From Anaerolineae bacterium (GTDB taxonomy: Bacteria; Chloroflexota; Anaerolineae; Aggregatilineales; UBA3940): DNA of 6,222 nt. The number at the start of each line of letters is the position of its first letter. Within the stretch, counting starts at the first letter, position 1. The notes under the pieces are model-generated. The model searched no databases. It had not been told where the DNA came from and worked only from the letters and a program-made list of their open reading frames with translations. The position numbers and the translations under genes are program-made. This document shows positions 5,462 to 6,222 of the stretch, piece by piece. Where the stretch lies: assembly GCA_016926985.1 (NCBI GenBank), contig JAFGNO010000014.1, forward strand, positions 1-6,222, written 5' to 3'.

Positions 5462-6222
5462 GTGACACAGCGCACCCTGAACGATCGATACGAAGTAAAA
5501 CGGTCAATTGGGAGAGGCAGCTTTTCGGCTGTCTATCTCGCGTTTGATACTGTCGAGCAGCAGGATGTGGCGATCAAACTGCTCCCCAGGGAGTTTATTG
5601 AGGAACCCGATCGCCAGGAAGCTTTTGAGCGGCATATCCATGACCTGACCAGGCTCGAGCACGAGGGCATTGTGCCGGTGTATGGGTCTGGCTTGTATGC
5701 AGACCAGCCATATATCGTGTCGGCTTACTATGAGCAGCCTTCCCTGCTTGAGCAGATCAGACTGGGGCCGATGTCGCTCCTGGAGACGGCTCACTGCATC
5801 GATGATATTGCCTTTGCGCTGAATTATGCACACACCTGCGGTATGGTACACCGCGATTTAAAACCGAGTAATGTCCTGTTTGATGCGAATGGCCGTATCG
5901 GGCTGGCGGATTTCGGGCTTGTCCAGTTCAGCCGTCCGTTTGCCCGCGTCTCCGGGACGGCGGTCATGGGCACTCCCGCCTATATTGCACCTGAGATGAG
6001 CCAGACCAATGAAATGACCCCGCTCACCGACATCTATCTGCTGGGCGTCCTGTTCTTTCATCTGCTGGCCGGCAGGCCGCCCTATGATGGGTCGGCAGTT
6101 GAGGTGCTCCGTGCGCATCTTGAGCAGCCTATCCCCAGCCTGCGGATTTCCCGGCCCGACCTGCCAGAAGGTGTCCAGGCCATTGTCATGAGTTCGCTGG
6201 CCAAAGATCCGCTCGATCGCTA
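5462..6222 (+). CDS. Hanks-type Ser/Thr protein kinase, 3' truncated
   Basis: At least 253 residues of a bacterial eukaryotic-like Ser/Thr kinase are visible, and the frame runs off the window. The start is a GTG with GGAGG 11 nt upstream; no better start is seen in frame. The domain begins at once (RYEVKRSIGRGSFSAVY), so there is no signal peptide and the N-terminus is cytoplasmic. Visible motifs are the Gly-rich loop (17-24, Ser22 at the third Gly), VAIK (Lys39), HRDLKPSN (130-137, catalytic Asp132), DFG (150-152), GTPAYIAPE (170-178) with Thr166 and Thr171 in the activation loop, the DIYLLG segment (Asp190) and Arg253 near the end of the domain. The alpha-C Glu that normally pairs with Lys39 appears to be His58 when aligned to the FxRE pattern. 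Any transmembrane segment or sensor domain would lie beyond the window. It is transcribed away from the SH3b gene, so a link between the two is plausible but unproven. Confidence 0.93.
   Translation, partial: MTQRTLNDRYEVKRSIGRGSFSAVYLAFDTVEQQDVAIKLLPREFIEEPDRQEAFERHIHDLTRLEHEGIVPVYGSGLYADQPYIVSAYYEQPSLLEQIRLGPMSLLETAHCIDDIAFALNYAHTCGMVHRDLKPSNVLFDANGRIGLADFGLVQFSRPFARVSGTAVMGTPAYIAPEMSQTNEMTPLTDIYLLGVLFFHLLAGRPPYDGSAVEVLRAHLEQPIPSLRISRPDLPEGVQAIVMSSLAKDPLDR

Noticed and set aside
1..6222. CRISPR array, tRNA/rRNA, insertion sequence or prophage attachment site
   Set aside because: I saw no regularly spaced direct repeats with unique spacers, no RNA gene pattern, no transposase and no flanking terminal repeats.

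Overview
The window looks like chromosomal DNA from a GC-rich bacterium, most probably a member of the Chloroflexota (Anaerolineae-like). This is an inference from protein style, not from a marker gene. The clues are a zinc-ribbon/pentapeptide-repeat protein, a lipoprotein with tandem NBR1-type Ig-like domains behind a Pro/Thr-rich linker, a secreted protein with tandem bacterial SH3 (SH3b) domains, and a Hanks-type Ser/Thr kinase.

Layout from left to right. Positions 1-224 are non-coding; they hold a compact GC-rich double hairpin (22-74) and a consensus -10 box (178-183). A cytoplasmic zinc-ribbon/pentapeptide-repeat protein follows on the + strand (225-1091) and ends in a clear intrinsic terminator (1120-1154). 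A second + strand gene (1218-3602) has its own likely promoter and encodes a lipoprotein with four NBR1-Ig-like domains and a C-terminal SGNH-hydrolase-like domain. Tail to tail with it, with stop codons overlapping by 4 bp, lies a - strand gene (3599-5254) for an exported protein with three SH3b domains and a homologous SGNH-like C-terminal domain. After a 207-bp divergent intergenic region comes a + strand Ser/Thr protein kinase (5462 to the window edge, 3' truncated).

The most interesting feature is the pair of convergent genes. Their C-terminal domains (about 245 residues) are clearly related, share a Cys pair and a GDS nucleophile block, and differ mainly in the N-terminal binding modules: Ig-like in one, SH3b in the other. 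The Ig-type protein keeps a full SGNH motif set (GDS, GTND, DxxH). In the SH3b-type protein the GxND block reads LRSD and the DxxH block is shifted or altered, so it may be a divergent enzyme or a pseudoenzyme. A plausible but unproven reading is a two-protein cell-surface system that binds and modifies wall or envelope glycans, with a divergently transcribed kinase as a possible regulator. The pentapeptide protein appears to be a separate transcription unit.
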